In this document: positions 29,286-38,350 of the stretch, one piece after another
Position numbering within the stretch: position 1 is the first letter of the stretch
Layout: every line of letters starts with the position of its first letter
Assembly (NCBI RefSeq): GCF_036067295.1
Contig: NZ_CP107954.1
Location: forward strand, 3,224,001-3,288,000
Direction of reading: 5' to 3'
DNA: 64,000 bases
DNA from: Kribbella sp. NBC_00382
Lineage (GTDB): Bacteria; Actinomycetota; Actinomycetes; Propionibacteriales; Kribbellaceae
Translations under genes and position numbers: made by a program
The notes under the pieces: model-generated
The model's database searches: none
Told to the model about the DNA's origin: nothing
What the model saw: only the letters and a program-made list of their open reading frames with translations

Positions 29286-29932
29286 CAGCTTGCCCGGTCC
29301 AGCAGCCAGCCACGGTCGGCAGCCTTCACCCCGGCCTGGAAGCGACTGCGAGCGCCAAGGCGGTTCATGATCTGCGCGACCATCCGGCGTACTGTCCGCA
29401 CCGAGATGCCCAGCTGGGCAGCGGCGAACTCATCCGTCGCGCCGAGCGACAGCAGCCGCAGCATCTCCTTCTCACGCCCCGAGAGATCCGTGTCGACAGG
29501 GATGTCGCAATCGGCCAGCGATACGGCGTCCGGCCACATCCGCTCGAACAGCTCGGTAGCCGTCGTCACCACACTGTTCAGCCGCAGTACTGCGACGCTG
29601 CCGTTGGTCGTGTCGGCCGGGAGGACCGCGATCGAGTTGTCGATGACCAGTGCGTTCATCGGCACCATCGGAACGGTACGGACGGCCACACCCGCCAGGG
29701 ACATCGCACCGAGGTGCCGGCACAGCGTCGGCGCAGTACGGGCCGTGTCGGGGTAGATGGCGCGGTACCGGATGCCCGGGCGGACGTCCCGCGGGCCGAA
29801 GGCCGGGCCGCTCGGGGTCAGGGTGCTCATCGCGATCACCGAGTCCTCGGCGTTGGCCAGCAGAGTAGCGATGCCGTCCTGGGCCGGTACCTGGTGGAAG
29901 CCGGTGGGGCGGTTCAGCATTGTGACAGTCAT
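29285..29932 (-). CDS. LuxR-type regulator with PLD-like sensor domain
   Basis: The product has 215 residues. The N-terminal part (about 30-140) resembles the PLD-like/TrmB-type ligand domain of actinobacterial orphan LuxR regulators (GVAVRTVPMVPMNALVIDNS, VLRLNSVVTTATELFERMW). The C-terminus (about 148-210) is a LuxR helix-turn-helix (LSGREKEMLRLLSLGATDEF, ISVRTVRRMVAQIMNRLGA). It sits between eccE (ATGA overlap) and the EccA-like gene (TGATG overlap), so it is co-expressed with secretion components and probably regulates the island. The ligand is unknown. Confidence 0.87.
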   Translation of the reverse strand: MTVTMLNRPTGFHQVPAQDGIATLLANAEDSVIAMSTLTPSGPAFGPRDVRPGIRYRAIYPDTARTAPTLCRHLGAMSLAGVAVRTVPMVPMNALVIDNSIAVLPADTTNGSVAVLRLNSVVTTATELFERMWPDAVSLADCDIPVDTDLSGREKEMLRLLSLGATDEFAAAQLGISVRTVRRMVAQIMNRLGARSRFQAGVKAADRGWLLDRAS

Positions 29933-31200
29933 GAGAAAGGGACCCCCAGAGGTAGCGTGGCGGCGACAGCGGTGGTGTGCCGCCCGTCGAGGCGTTCCGG
30001 CTCCACTCCGAACGAGCGAGCCAATGTGGTCAGGACGTTGATCGCCGTGTCGAGCGTGGCGGCGTGGGCCGCGGCGACTCGTAGTACGGCGTCGTGGAGT
30101 GCGGGTTCGTGAGTCTCAGCGGGAGCTGTGACTGTGACGGTGAGCGTCTGCGCGCTTCCTGTGCCGGTGCCGAGCAACGTGTCGACCAGTGCCTGGGCAG
30201 TGGGCCGGGGGAGCTGGGCGAAGCCGTTGAGTCGAAGGCCGACCTGCAGGACGGGTCCTGCGGCCCAGGTGGTCCAGCGCTCGCGGATCTGGCCGCGGCC
30301 GGCGTTGGCGTGTGCCAGTGCGCCGATCGACGCCAGTAGGTCGGATTCGTCGAGTGGCATGCACTCGATCTGCTCCCGGTCGAAGCGGCGCACCATCCGG
30401 CGGACGGTGTTGGCCAGTACCTGGCTGAGCTGCTCGTCGGTGGCGATGTCCGGCGTACGGGCGGCGGCTACGGCGACCCAGGCGCGCTGGGGCTGCGACT
30501 GCTTCGTACCGGTGTGTACTACGAGCTGCACCGAGACTCCGACTGGCTGCTCATCGGCGGAGTCGGCGAGTGAGCTCAAGCGCGGCAGTAGTTGGTGCTG
30601 GGCGTCGGAGCCGACCCGGAGAGCCACACTGGCTCCGGCTGGCCTGCTGAGCATGCCGTACGGCTGCTCGCGGACGGTCAGCTCCTGGGCTGACGTGCGG
30701 CCGCAGAAGACGCTGACCAGGTTCATCGCCGGGTCGCCGGCCAGGTCGAGCCGACGGCGGCGAGCGAGGAAGGCGAGCAGGATGCCGACCCAGCGGTAGA
30801 GCCAGAGGCCACGGAAGCGTACTGCCGTCAGCAGGATCAGGGAGATGGCTGCTAGCGCGGTGAGGATCAGTACTAGTCGCGAGCCGGTGGTGGCTGCGCC
30901 GATGGCTACTAGCGCGACCTGCCAGCAGACGATCTGGCCTACCCGGATTGCTCGCTCAGGTAGCTCGATCTCGTCGACAGTGGGTTGCTGGGTCGTGGGT
31001 GGGGTTACCAGGTACGACCGTTGGGCTGCTGTGGTTGTGGTGGGGAGCGCTGCCGCTGCTGGAGGCGCGGAGCGTTGCGGGAGGGCTGCGGCGCGGGCTA
31101 GCGGAGTACCGACTGAGGTAGCCGTCGGTACTGCGGCCGGGGCCGGGGCGTAGGCAACCTGCTCGCCAGGGGCGGGTGCGGTTGCGGCGGGGGGCCTCAT
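29929..31200 (-). CDS. eccE: Type VII secretion protein EccE
   Basis: The product has 423 residues. An Ala/Pro-rich cytoplasmic N-terminus (1-80) is followed by two adjacent membrane helices (about 88-130, VGQIVCWQVALVAIGAATTG and LVLILTALAAISLILLTAV) and a long soluble domain with the EccE-like segments LWLYRWVGILLAF and NLVSVFCGRTSAQELTVREQ. EccE is an inner-membrane, periphery subunit of the ESX core complex. The long Ala/Pro N-terminal extension is unusual. It is not next to eccB/C/D but lies in the regulatory operon, overlapping the SARP gene (ATGA) and the LuxR gene (ATGA). Confidence 0.85.
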   Translation of the reverse strand: MRPPAATAPAPGEQVAYAPAPAAVPTATSVGTPLARAAALPQRSAPPAAAALPTTTTAAQRSYLVTPPTTQQPTVDEIELPERAIRVGQIVCWQVALVAIGAATTGSRLVLILTALAAISLILLTAVRFRGLWLYRWVGILLAFLARRRRLDLAGDPAMNLVSVFCGRTSAQELTVREQPYGMLSRPAGASVALRVGSDAQHQLLPRLSSLADSADEQPVGVSVQLVVHTGTKQSQPQRAWVAVAAARTPDIATDEQLSQVLANTVRRMVRRFDREQIECMPLDESDLLASIGALAHANAGRGQIRERWTTWAAGPVLQVGLRLNGFAQLPRPTAQALVDTLLGTGTGSAQTLTVTVTAPAETHEPALHDAVLRVAAAHAATLDTAINVLTTLARSFGVEPERLDGRHTTAVAATLPLGVPFS

Positions 31201-32909
31201 GCGACCCTCGGGTTCTTGGGAGCGACCAGTTCGAGCTCGGACTCGGTGGACAGCAGCTTGGCGTGGGCGTGGTCGCGAACCACTGGGTGCATGGCGAAGC
31301 GGCCCGGTGCCGGCTCATCCACCAGGTGTCGGTCGAGTAGCTCGTCGAGCATCGGCTCCACCTCCTGCTGATCTGCGTCGATGAGCCGCGCGGCCCGGCG
31401 TACGTCGAACTGAGGGGTCGTGCTCAGCAGTCGATAGAACCTGCGCAGCGGCTCCGACAGCTCGTCGTACGTCGAGTCGAACCGCGCGAGCGTGTTGGCC
31501 AACTCACCAGCCCGCTCGTTCCGATCACTCAACCGAGCAAGCAACCGTGCCGCAGTCCACGGCTGCCGATCCCGCACCCGGTCACTCAGTTCACGAACAG
31601 CCCCCGGATGCCCACCACACACCCGCAAAATCTCCTCGTCCGCCACCAACTCACGATCCAACGGCCGCAGACTCACAGCAGCAACCCGCTCAAGCCCAAC
31701 CAGCCGCTTCCGACTACTCACCAACACCACCGACCCAGCCGCGTTAGGCACCAACGCCCGCACCTGCGCCACATCCCCAACGTCATCCAGCACCAACAGA
31801 ACCCGAGGCGCCACCCGCCGCCACAGAGCAGCCAGCTCATCCGTTGCTACGGGCAACTGATCGGCGAAGCCGACCCGCCGAAGCAACCTCCCCAAGGCCT
31901 CGATCGTGGTGACCGCTCCAGCCTGCAGGTCCAGGTAGAGCTGACGATCGAGACCGATCCGGTGCGCAGCTTCCAGAACGAACGCGGTCTTACCGATCCC
32001 CGCCATTCCGTCGACGGTCACCACAGCAACCCCGTCGATCGGCTTGGCCGCACAGACAGCAGCCAGTTCGGCTGCCCGTCCGGTGAAGCCGGCCGCACGC
32101 GCCGGGAGATCCGAGCTGATCGCCGCCATCGGCTCGGCCACCACCGGAACTTCTTCGTTGAGGATTTGCTGGTGGAGCATGACCAGTTCGGCGCCGGGTT
32201 CGATGCCTAGTTCTCGGACCAGGGTGGTGCGGGCCCGTTGGTACGCCGAGAGGGCGTCGTGGCGGCGGCCGGTCTGGTGGAGGGTGGTGATCAGTTTGGT
32301 CCAGGCGTGTTCGCGGAGGGGCTCCTCGTCGGTCAGGGCTCGGAGGAGGGCGATCGCGTCGGCTGGACGGCCTAGCGCCAGGTGGGCGTCGGCCAGGTCT
32401 TCGCGCAAGGAGCGGTGGAGTTCGGTGAGGCGGTCGACGGCGGTGGAGGCGTCGCCCGTCAGGCCGTCGTACGGGCAGCCGCGCCAGAAGCTCAGGGCGC
32501 GTTCGACTACGGCAGCGGCTTCGGTAGCCGAGCCACCCGTGAGTAGGCGGCGCGCCTCGTCTGACAAGCCTGCGGCGACGTCGGCGTCCAGTTCGCCTGG
32601 CAGGACGGTGACCCGGTACGCGCCTGGGCGGCTCTCGATCCGTTCGCCCGGAAGGGCCCGCCGCAACTGCCAGACGTAGGTCTTCAGGTTGCGCTGGGCG
32701 GACGCAGGCGGTTCGCCATCAGACCAGACCGCGTCGATCAGCTGATCCGTGCTGACCCACGCGTTGCGGTGCAGCAGGAGCAGTGTGAGCATCGTGGCGG
32801 GCTTGCCGCCGCAGACGTCGATCGGGGCTCCGTCGGGCCCGTCGACCTCGAGCGGGCCCAGCACCCGGAAGGCGATCCGGGCCGGAGTGTGCGCTGAGTG
32901 ACCGTTCAT
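31197..32909 (-). CDS. SARP/AfsR-type regulator with BTAD and NTPase domains
   Basis: The product has 570 residues from the ATG at 32909; an upstream ATG at 32939 is possible but runs into the divergent control region. Residues about 8-90 are an OmpR-like winged helix of SARP type (FRVLGPLEVDG, KPATMLTLLLLHRN, NLKTYVWQLRRALPG). Residues about 95-240 form a BTAD domain (LREHAWTKLITTLHQTGRR). Next is an NB-ARC/AAA-like NTPase with P-loop DGMAGIGKTAF and LLVLDDVGDV. The AfsR TPR tail is absent. It is the first gene of the coupled operon that includes eccE and the EccA-like gene, and is divergent from a two-component system. It probably activates the type VII island. Confidence 0.9.
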   Translation of the reverse strand: MNGHSAHTPARIAFRVLGPLEVDGPDGAPIDVCGGKPATMLTLLLLHRNAWVSTDQLIDAVWSDGEPPASAQRNLKTYVWQLRRALPGERIESRPGAYRVTVLPGELDADVAAGLSDEARRLLTGGSATEAAAVVERALSFWRGCPYDGLTGDASTAVDRLTELHRSLREDLADAHLALGRPADAIALLRALTDEEPLREHAWTKLITTLHQTGRRHDALSAYQRARTTLVRELGIEPGAELVMLHQQILNEEVPVVAEPMAAISSDLPARAAGFTGRAAELAAVCAAKPIDGVAVVTVDGMAGIGKTAFVLEAAHRIGLDRQLYLDLQAGAVTTIEALGRLLRRVGFADQLPVATDELAALWRRVAPRVLLVLDDVGDVAQVRALVPNAAGSVVLVSSRKRLVGLERVAAVSLRPLDRELVADEEILRVCGGHPGAVRELSDRVRDRQPWTAARLLARLSDRNERAGELANTLARFDSTYDELSEPLRRFYRLLSTTPQFDVRRAARLIDADQQEVEPMLDELLDRHLVDEPAPGRFAMHPVVRDHAHAKLLSTESELELVAPKNPRVA

Positions 32910-32949
32910 GACACATACGATCCGTGTCGACGATGACATTTCGATGACA
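32908..32949. promoter_or_regulatory. ATGACA direct repeats between SARP and response regulator genes
   Basis: ATGACA occurs at 32908-32913, 32933-32938 and 32944-32949. The last two are spaced 11 bases apart, the one-turn spacing of direct repeats bound by OmpR-family dimers. They occupy the short divergent gap and could be the binding site of the response regulator, the SARP protein or both. Confidence 0.5.
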
Positions 32950-32962
32950 CACGAGGCCCAGC

Positions 32963-33640
32963 GTGCGAGTACTGGTGGTAGAGGACGACGAGGACCTGCG
33001 GATCGCGATCTCCGCGGGCCTGCGGACGGCCGCGCTCGCGGTCGACAGTGTCGGTGACATAGCTACCGCAGACGAAGCCCTGTGGGTGAATTCCTACGAC
33101 TGCGTGGTCTTCGACCGGATGCTGCCGGACGGCGATTCGATCGTCTACATCCGCAGCCGCCGGCAGGAGGGCTGGGCGGTCCCGGTGCTCTTCCTGACCG
33201 CAAGGGATAGCCTTGCCGACCGCGTGGACGGTTTCGAGCACGGCGGTGACGACTACCTGGTCAAACCGTTCGCTGTGGCCGAGCTGACCGCCCGGGTGCT
33301 GAGCCTGTGCCGCCGCGCCGGTACCGGTCGCCCGCCGGTACTCCGGTACGCCGACGTCGAGGTCGACACCGGGCGACGCGAGGTGCGCCGGGCCGGCGTA
33401 CTGCTGACCCTGACTGCGAAGGAGTTCTCCGTGCTGGAGTACCTGATGGTCCGGCCCGAGCAGGCCGTGTCCCGGTCGGCACTGATCGAGCACTGCTGGG
33501 ATGCGGCGGCCGACCCGATGTCGAATGTCGTCGACGTGACCATCAGGCGCCTGCGCAACAAGCTGCGGCAACCCGAGCTCATCCAGGCCGTCCGTGGCCA
33601 GGGCTACCGGCTGACCACCGCCGCTGGTGATGCCGGATGA
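32963..33640 (+). CDS. OmpR-family response regulator
   Basis: The product has 225 residues from the GTG at 32963 (GAGG site about 8 bases upstream). The receiver domain (1-115) has the acidic pair EDDED, phospho-acceptor Asp51 (VVFDRMLPDG), the Thr of FLTARD and Lys in DYLVKPF. The winged-helix output domain is at about 128-220 (LTLTAKEFSVLEYLM, VVDVTIRRLRNKL, VRGQGYRLT). It overlaps the sensor kinase gene by ATGA, so they form a cognate pair. Divergence from the SARP operon suggests it controls the type VII island. Confidence 0.95.
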   Translation: MRVLVVEDDEDLRIAISAGLRTAALAVDSVGDIATADEALWVNSYDCVVFDRMLPDGDSIVYIRSRRQEGWAVPVLFLTARDSLADRVDGFEHGGDDYLVKPFAVAELTARVLSLCRRAGTGRPPVLRYADVEVDTGRREVRRAGVLLTLTAKEFSVLEYLMVRPEQAVSRSALIEHCWDAAADPMSNVVDVTIRRLRNKLRQPELIQAVRGQGYRLTTAAGDAG

Positions 33641-34899
33641 GAGGCCCCTCGGCCGAGCGCCTCCGCCGGCTCCGCTGGCGTCTCACCGCGCTCTTCACCG
33701 TGATGAACACCGTCGGCCTGATCGTGCTCGCCCCACTCGTCCTGATCCTCGACTCCGGCCGCCGCACCGACAACCTCGACAACCAGTTGTCCGTCGTCGT
33801 CGAGCCCGTCCTGCGCCTGGTGACCGACAGCAATGGCAGCCTCAGCGTCGAGGGTGCCCTCAAGGACCGCCTGGCCGGGCTATGCCCGCAGTACGCCGTA
33901 CTGCCGAGCGACGCGAGTGGATTCGCGCCTGCCGAAAGCACCAAGAAGTGCGTGAAGATGGACCCCGCAGTGCTGAACGCATTCGTGCAGAGCGCTGTGG
34001 CGAGCCCGGGCGTGATCGTGGCCGACCGAACCGCAGCGGACGGCTCCAAGGTCCGGATCATGGCCGAGGCCTTCAAGGACTCGACCAGTGTCCAGCCAAT
34101 CGGTGCAGTAGTCGCATGGCAGCGCACCAAGGACCAGGACCACGCCCACAACCAGCTGGTACTCACCGTGCTGATCAGCTGCGCCGTCCTGATCGGTGCT
34201 GCGGCACTGGCCGGGTACTGGCTGTCTGGCCGTGCGATCCGGCCTGCGATGGCTGCACTCGAGCAGCAGGAGGTACTGCTCGCCGAGACCGCGCACGACC
34301 TCCGTACTCCGGTCGCAGCCCTTCGTGCGTTGGCGGAAACGGCTGCGCAGGACCCCCAGCAACGCGCCGAACTCCTGCCCCGAACAGTCCGCCTGGCAGG
34401 CCGAATGGGCGACATCATCGACGGCCTGCTCGTCCGTGCCCGTCTCGCGGCCGGTGTCGAACGCCTAACGATGCAACCGGTCTGGCTCGACCAGCTCGTG
34501 GCCGGCGTCGTCGAGGACATGCCACCGGGCTCGGCGCGGATCTCGGTGGTGACCGCGCCGACCAAGGTGCGTGCCGATCCGGCCTTGCTGCAAAGGGCGA
34601 TCGGCAACCTTCTCGACAACGCGATGCGGCACGGCCGCGCTCCCGGCGCGGCGCAGGCGATCGTCACCGTGACGGTCGCCGACGGCCGGGTCACCGTCGC
34701 CGACCAGGGCCCGGGCATCGATCCCGCGATCGGCGAGGACATGTTCGAGCGATTCAGTAGCGGCGGCGGATCATCGGGCCTCGGGCTGTCGATCGTCCGC
34801 TGGGTCGCGCTCTCGCACGGCGGCGATCTGCAGGTCTACAACGCCGACGAGGGCGGCGCGATCTTCGAGTTCCGGATTCCGGTGGCCACCGACCTGTGA
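33637..34899 (+). CDS. Sensor histidine kinase
   Basis: The product has 420 residues. Two membrane helices (about 17-38 and 165-190) flank an extracytoplasmic sensor of about 125 residues containing two cysteines (AGLCPQYAVL, TKKCVKMD) that could form a disulfide. The dimerisation/phospho-acceptor box has His220 (LAETAHDLRTPVAALR). The ATPase part shows the N box (IGNLLDNAMRHG), G1 (DQGPGID) and G2 (SGLGLSIVRW). It phosphorylates the coupled response regulator. The signal sensed is unknown but is outside the membrane. Confidence 0.93.
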   Translation: MRGPSAERLRRLRWRLTALFTVMNTVGLIVLAPLVLILDSGRRTDNLDNQLSVVVEPVLRLVTDSNGSLSVEGALKDRLAGLCPQYAVLPSDASGFAPAESTKKCVKMDPAVLNAFVQSAVASPGVIVADRTAADGSKVRIMAEAFKDSTSVQPIGAVVAWQRTKDQDHAHNQLVLTVLISCAVLIGAAALAGYWLSGRAIRPAMAALEQQEVLLAETAHDLRTPVAALRALAETAAQDPQQRAELLPRTVRLAGRMGDIIDGLLVRARLAAGVERLTMQPVWLDQLVAGVVEDMPPGSARISVVTAPTKVRADPALLQRAIGNLLDNAMRHGRAPGAAQAIVTVTVADGRVTVADQGPGIDPAIGEDMFERFSSGGGSSGLGLSIVRWVALSHGGDLQVYNADEGGAIFEFRIPVATDL

Positions 34900-35002
34900 C
34901 GCGAAGGTTTTCCCTTCCAGCAACGGACACAATTGCGTATGGAAACCGGAGTGGACCGGATCTGGACCCCGCCTGTACCCGTGGTGCCTTAGCCTCAAGG
35001 CT

Positions 35003-37362
35003 GTGAAGGCAATCACTCAGCTGCGTCGCCGCTTCACACTCGGTCACGCCGGAAATGTGCCCGCACAGGCCGCCGGCGAGCCGCAGGGGCGGCGTGCACG
35101 GGCTGCCCTCGCCGCCGTGGTCGCCGGCTGCATCGTGATCACCGGGATCGCCGTGGCCGGCGCCGGCAACGCCTCGCCGGGCGTGCAGTTCGCCCGGCAG
35201 GGTCAGTGGATCTACAACAGCACGCTGGGCAAGATCTTCCACGTCAACGGCTCGACCAAGAACGTCGACAGCCAGGTACCGCTGGCCGGCGCGGGTCCGG
35301 GCACGCAGATCGTCGAGACGGACGAGAACTTCTACGCCCTGGCGCGCGGCCGGACGTTCCAGTTCGGCCAATCGGACCTGCAGGTGACGGACCCAGTACC
35401 GGCCCCGCCCGACGAGCAACCCGTCGGACTCTCCGCTGGTGGCGCGGCCTTCGCGGTCTACCGCAACGCGGGCAGCATCGCGCGGTTGGGCCAGCGACCC
35501 GTCGTCGACAGGCCCGGCGTACCGCTCGGTCCGCCGATCGTCACGACCACCGGGACCCTGTGGGTGCACAGGCTCGACAATGGCCAGCTCTGCCAGTTGC
35601 CGATCGACGCCGACCGGCTCACCTGTCCCGCCAAGACCCAGCTAGGGCACAGCGGCGCACTGGCGCTCATCGGTGACAACCAGGTCGTCTTCGTGGACCT
35701 CACCGGCCGTTCCATGTACGCCGTCGACGACAGCGGACTCGGCAAGCAAGCACCGCTCCCACTCCCTGCCCTGCCTGCCGACACAGTCATCGCCCAGAAC
35801 GACGTCGCCGGCCGGATCGCGATCGTCACCCCGGAACAAAACGTCCTGTACCTGGTCGACACCGCCGAACTGACCACTGGCAAGGCAGCGGCCGAGCCCC
35901 TGCGCAAGACGCTGCCCGAGGGCAGGTACGAGCGGATGGCGTCCTCCGGCCAGAGTCTCGCGTTGCTCGACGACCGCAGCGGCACCCTCGTCACCGTCGA
36001 CCGCGAGGGCAACCAGAAAGACAAGAAGCAGCTCGCGCAGCCGTCGAAGCAGGCCAAGCTCTCCCCGGACGACAAGTCGGGGCTGAACCGTGGCGCCGAC
36101 TCCCGCGTGTACGTGGCTAACAGGTCCGGCGAGGAGGTGATGGTCGTGGACGACACCGGCGACGTGACGGCGGTCGACACGAGCAAGCCCGAACCCACCT
36201 CGCCGAAGCCGACCCAGCCGTCCGAGCACCCGACGACCACGCCGCCCACCCACCGGCCAACCCAACCGCCGCCCAGCCAGCCGCCGACGCAGCCCACCGA
36301 ACAGACGACCCAGCCGCCGGCGACCCAGCCGACGCACCGGCCGAAGAAGCCGCAGAACCCGCGGACCAACGAGCCCACCGGCCAACCGACAGGCAACCCG
36401 CCGCCCGCCAAGCCGACCAAGCCGAACCCGCCCGCCCCCACCAAGCCCGACCCGAAGCCCACCGTCCAGGCGAGCCGGCCCGGGGCCCCCACCAGCGTGT
36501 CCGGCAAGGCCGGCACGGGTTCCGCCCTGGTCAACTGGGGAGCCGCTGCGAACAACGGCGCTGTCATTACGGCGTACCAGGTGAGTTGGAGTGGTGGTAG
36601 CAAGAAGCTGGCCGGCTCGGCGCGCAGCACCACCATCACAGGCCTCACCAACGGCACGGCCTACACCTTCACCGTCCGGGCCACGAACCGAGTAGGCACC
36701 GGCCCAGGTGCCAGCACCACCCGGCTGACCCCCGACGGCGGTGTCCCGGATGCCCCCGGCAACTTCACAGTGCAGCCCGGCAGCGGCAAGGTGACGATGA
36801 AGTGGACGCGGCCTGCCCTGCACGGCGGCACCCTGCAGGGCTACGACGTGGCCGCCAACGTCACCTCGGGCGGCGGCACGAGCAAGGGCGACACGGCGAC
36901 CACGACCAGCTGGACCTTCACTGGCCTGACCAACGGAGCGACGTACCGGGTCACCGTCCAGGCTGTCACCAAGGACGCTCAGGGCCGACTTGTCCTGGGC
37001 AAGACCGCCAGCCGCACCGTCAAGGTCGGCAGCGGCGGCAGTAGCTCGGGCGCGACCTTGACCGCCTCCCGTGGTGCCGACACCACCCACGGCGGTGGCG
37101 ACCAGGCCTGCAACCCGCCGGGCTGTGCGTTCATCAAGGTGGTCGGCAAGGGCCTCAAGCCCAACACGGCGTACTTCTTCCAGCCGTTCACCACCAAATG
37201 GCAACCCTCGAACGGCGGCGCGACCCTCACGACCAAGTCCGACGGCAGCATCGTTCTCGACGACCGGTTCGCCACCGACGCACCCGGCCAGCAGGTCTGG
37301 GTCGTCGCCACCGCCGACGGCGAGCAGCCCATCAAGTCCAACACATTCACTTGGAGCACCCC

Positions 37363-37366
<4 letters not shown>
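35003..37366 (+). CDS. Membrane-anchored fibronectin type III protein, copy 1
   Basis: The product has 787 residues from the GTG at 35003. A TAGCCT -10-like box lies 7 bases before it, so the message may be leaderless. Basic N-terminus, one membrane anchor (about 33-55), a beta-propeller-like extracellular region (about 60-400) with repeated short strands (NNSTLGKIF-like start, GRIAIVTPEQNVLYLVDT), a Pro/Thr linker (about 395-490), two fn3 domains (about 490-580 and 585-675) and a C-terminal domain with a Cys pair (ACNPPGCAF). It is a paralogue of the protein at 38351, and the two flank moxR. Role unknown; likely an envelope partner of the MoxR/DUF58 cassette. Confidence 0.82.
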
Positions 37367-38325
<959 letters not shown>

Positions 38326-38350
38326 AGCAGCAGCAACCAAGGAGACGGGG

